This document shows positions 5,716-6,053 of a DNA stretch of 6,053 nt, piece by piece. This DNA is from SCUN01 sp964355365 (lineage in GTDB: Bacteria; Acidobacteriota; Vicinamibacteria; Vicinamibacterales; SCN-69-37): NCBI GenBank assembly GCA_964355365.1, contig CAYHEX010000268.1, positions 1 to 6,053 on the forward strand. Reading direction: 5' to 3'. The notes under the pieces are model-generated. The model did no database searches. It was not told the DNA's origin and saw only the letters and a program-made list of their open reading frames with translations. The first letter of the stretch is position 1, and each line of letters starts with the position of its first letter. The position numbers and the translations under genes were made by a program.

Positions 5716-6053
5716 AGACAGAGACCCGTCGTTCGTTGGTGAGGTTCGTAGGGTTCGAGGGTTCGCGCGGTTCGAGAGGTTCTGTTCGAAAGGAGGCGAA
5801 CCCCAGATCGCGAGGTTCGTAAGGTTCGCGCGGTTCGTGGGGTTCTGTTCGAAAGGTGCTTAAGGTTCGCGTGGTGCGTAAGGGAGGTTCGAACCTAGCG
5901 AGCTGACAAAGAGGCGAACGGCAGATCGTAAGGTTTGTAGGGTTCGTAAGGTTCGTGCGGTTCGAGAGGTTCTGTTCGAAAGGTTCTCAGGGTTCGAACG
6001 GTGCGTAAGGGAGGTTCGACCCCACGAACCAACCTCACGCACCCTCCGAACCC
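5716..6053. repeat. Compound array of the 9-nt-periodic GGTTCG repeat element (three left-arm copies), cut by window end
   Basis: The 338 nt upstream of the sigma gene hold no gene, only this repeat. It starts with AGACAGAGACCCGTCGTTCG (5716-5735), the same edge as the element at 1314. A first truncated copy runs to GGTTCTGTTCGAAAGG at 5778-5793. The motif GAGGCGAACCCCAGATCG (5793-5810) follows, then a second copy with the same 16-mer at 5841-5856 and GTGCGTAAGGGAGGTTCG at 5874-5891. The spacer motif returns as GAGGCGAACGGCAGATCG (5911-5928), 118 nt after the first, and a third copy follows (16-mer at 5968-5983). Only the third has a right arm: GTGCGTAAGGGAGGTTCG (6001-6018), loop ACCCCA, CGAACCAACCTCACGCAC (6025-6042), still pairing when the window ends. 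The third copy carries one extra 9-nt unit compared with the second, which points to slippage. Confidence 0.85.

Noticed and set aside
4672..5742. Plus-strand open frame of 356 codons opposite the sigma and anti-sigma genes
   Set aside because: It is Arg-rich and antisense to two well-supported coupled genes, with no recognisable domain.
5860..6042. Minus-strand open frame with RTS/RTL tripeptide repeats
   Set aside because: It lies entirely inside the GGTTCG repeat array; the 9-nt period prevents stop codons from interrupting the frame.
5730..6053. CRISPR-like array
   Set aside because: Units are 9 nt with no unique spacers of constant length, copies are degenerate, and no cas gene is present.

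Overview
The window is GC-rich DNA that looks like a soil-type Acidobacteriota chromosome, most likely class Vicinamibacteria. This placement is an inference. It rests on the combination of an ECF-type sigma factor, a zinc-finger anti-sigma factor with an Asp-box (BNR/YCF48-like) outer domain, a YfbK-type von Willebrand A protein carrying a carboxypeptidase-regulatory-like domain, the start of a probable CBM9/DUF5916 secreted protein, and GGTTCG-rich 9-nt intergenic repeats.

Left part (1-1295). The 5' end of a minus-strand secreted protein gene runs off the left edge (1-229). Diverging from it are two overlapping plus-strand membrane-protein genes: an unrecognised 85-aa two-helix protein (292-549) and a DUF1295 / steroid-5-alpha-reductase-like protein (528-1295).

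Middle and right (1510-5715). A minus-strand block reads from right to left: ECF-like sigma factor (4852-5691/5715), then the anti-sigma factor (3668-4855), whose GTG start overlaps the sigma stop codon by 4 nt, then a 127-nt gap, then a secreted vWA protein (1510-3540). The expected logic is that the membrane-spanning anti-sigma factor holds the sigma factor through its N-terminal HxxxCxxC domain and senses something outside the cytoplasm through its C-terminal Asp-box domain. The exported vWA protein may be an output or partner. It shares a distinctive P-rich plus GVAGGMVGG...MRME module with the outer part of the anti-sigma factor.

Repeats. The operon is bounded on both sides by the same repeat family (1314-1504 and 5716-6053, the latter cut by the window end). 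The family has a conserved AGACAGA-type left edge, a run of 9-nt GGTTCGNNN units and, in the complete copy, a co-linear 85-bp dyad around a 7-nt loop. Mismatches in that dyad are strongly biased towards types that become G-U pairs in minus-strand RNA. The repeats, the shared protein module and the sensor-type anti-sigma factor are the most interesting items. No RNA gene, CRISPR array, insertion sequence or phage gene was seen.
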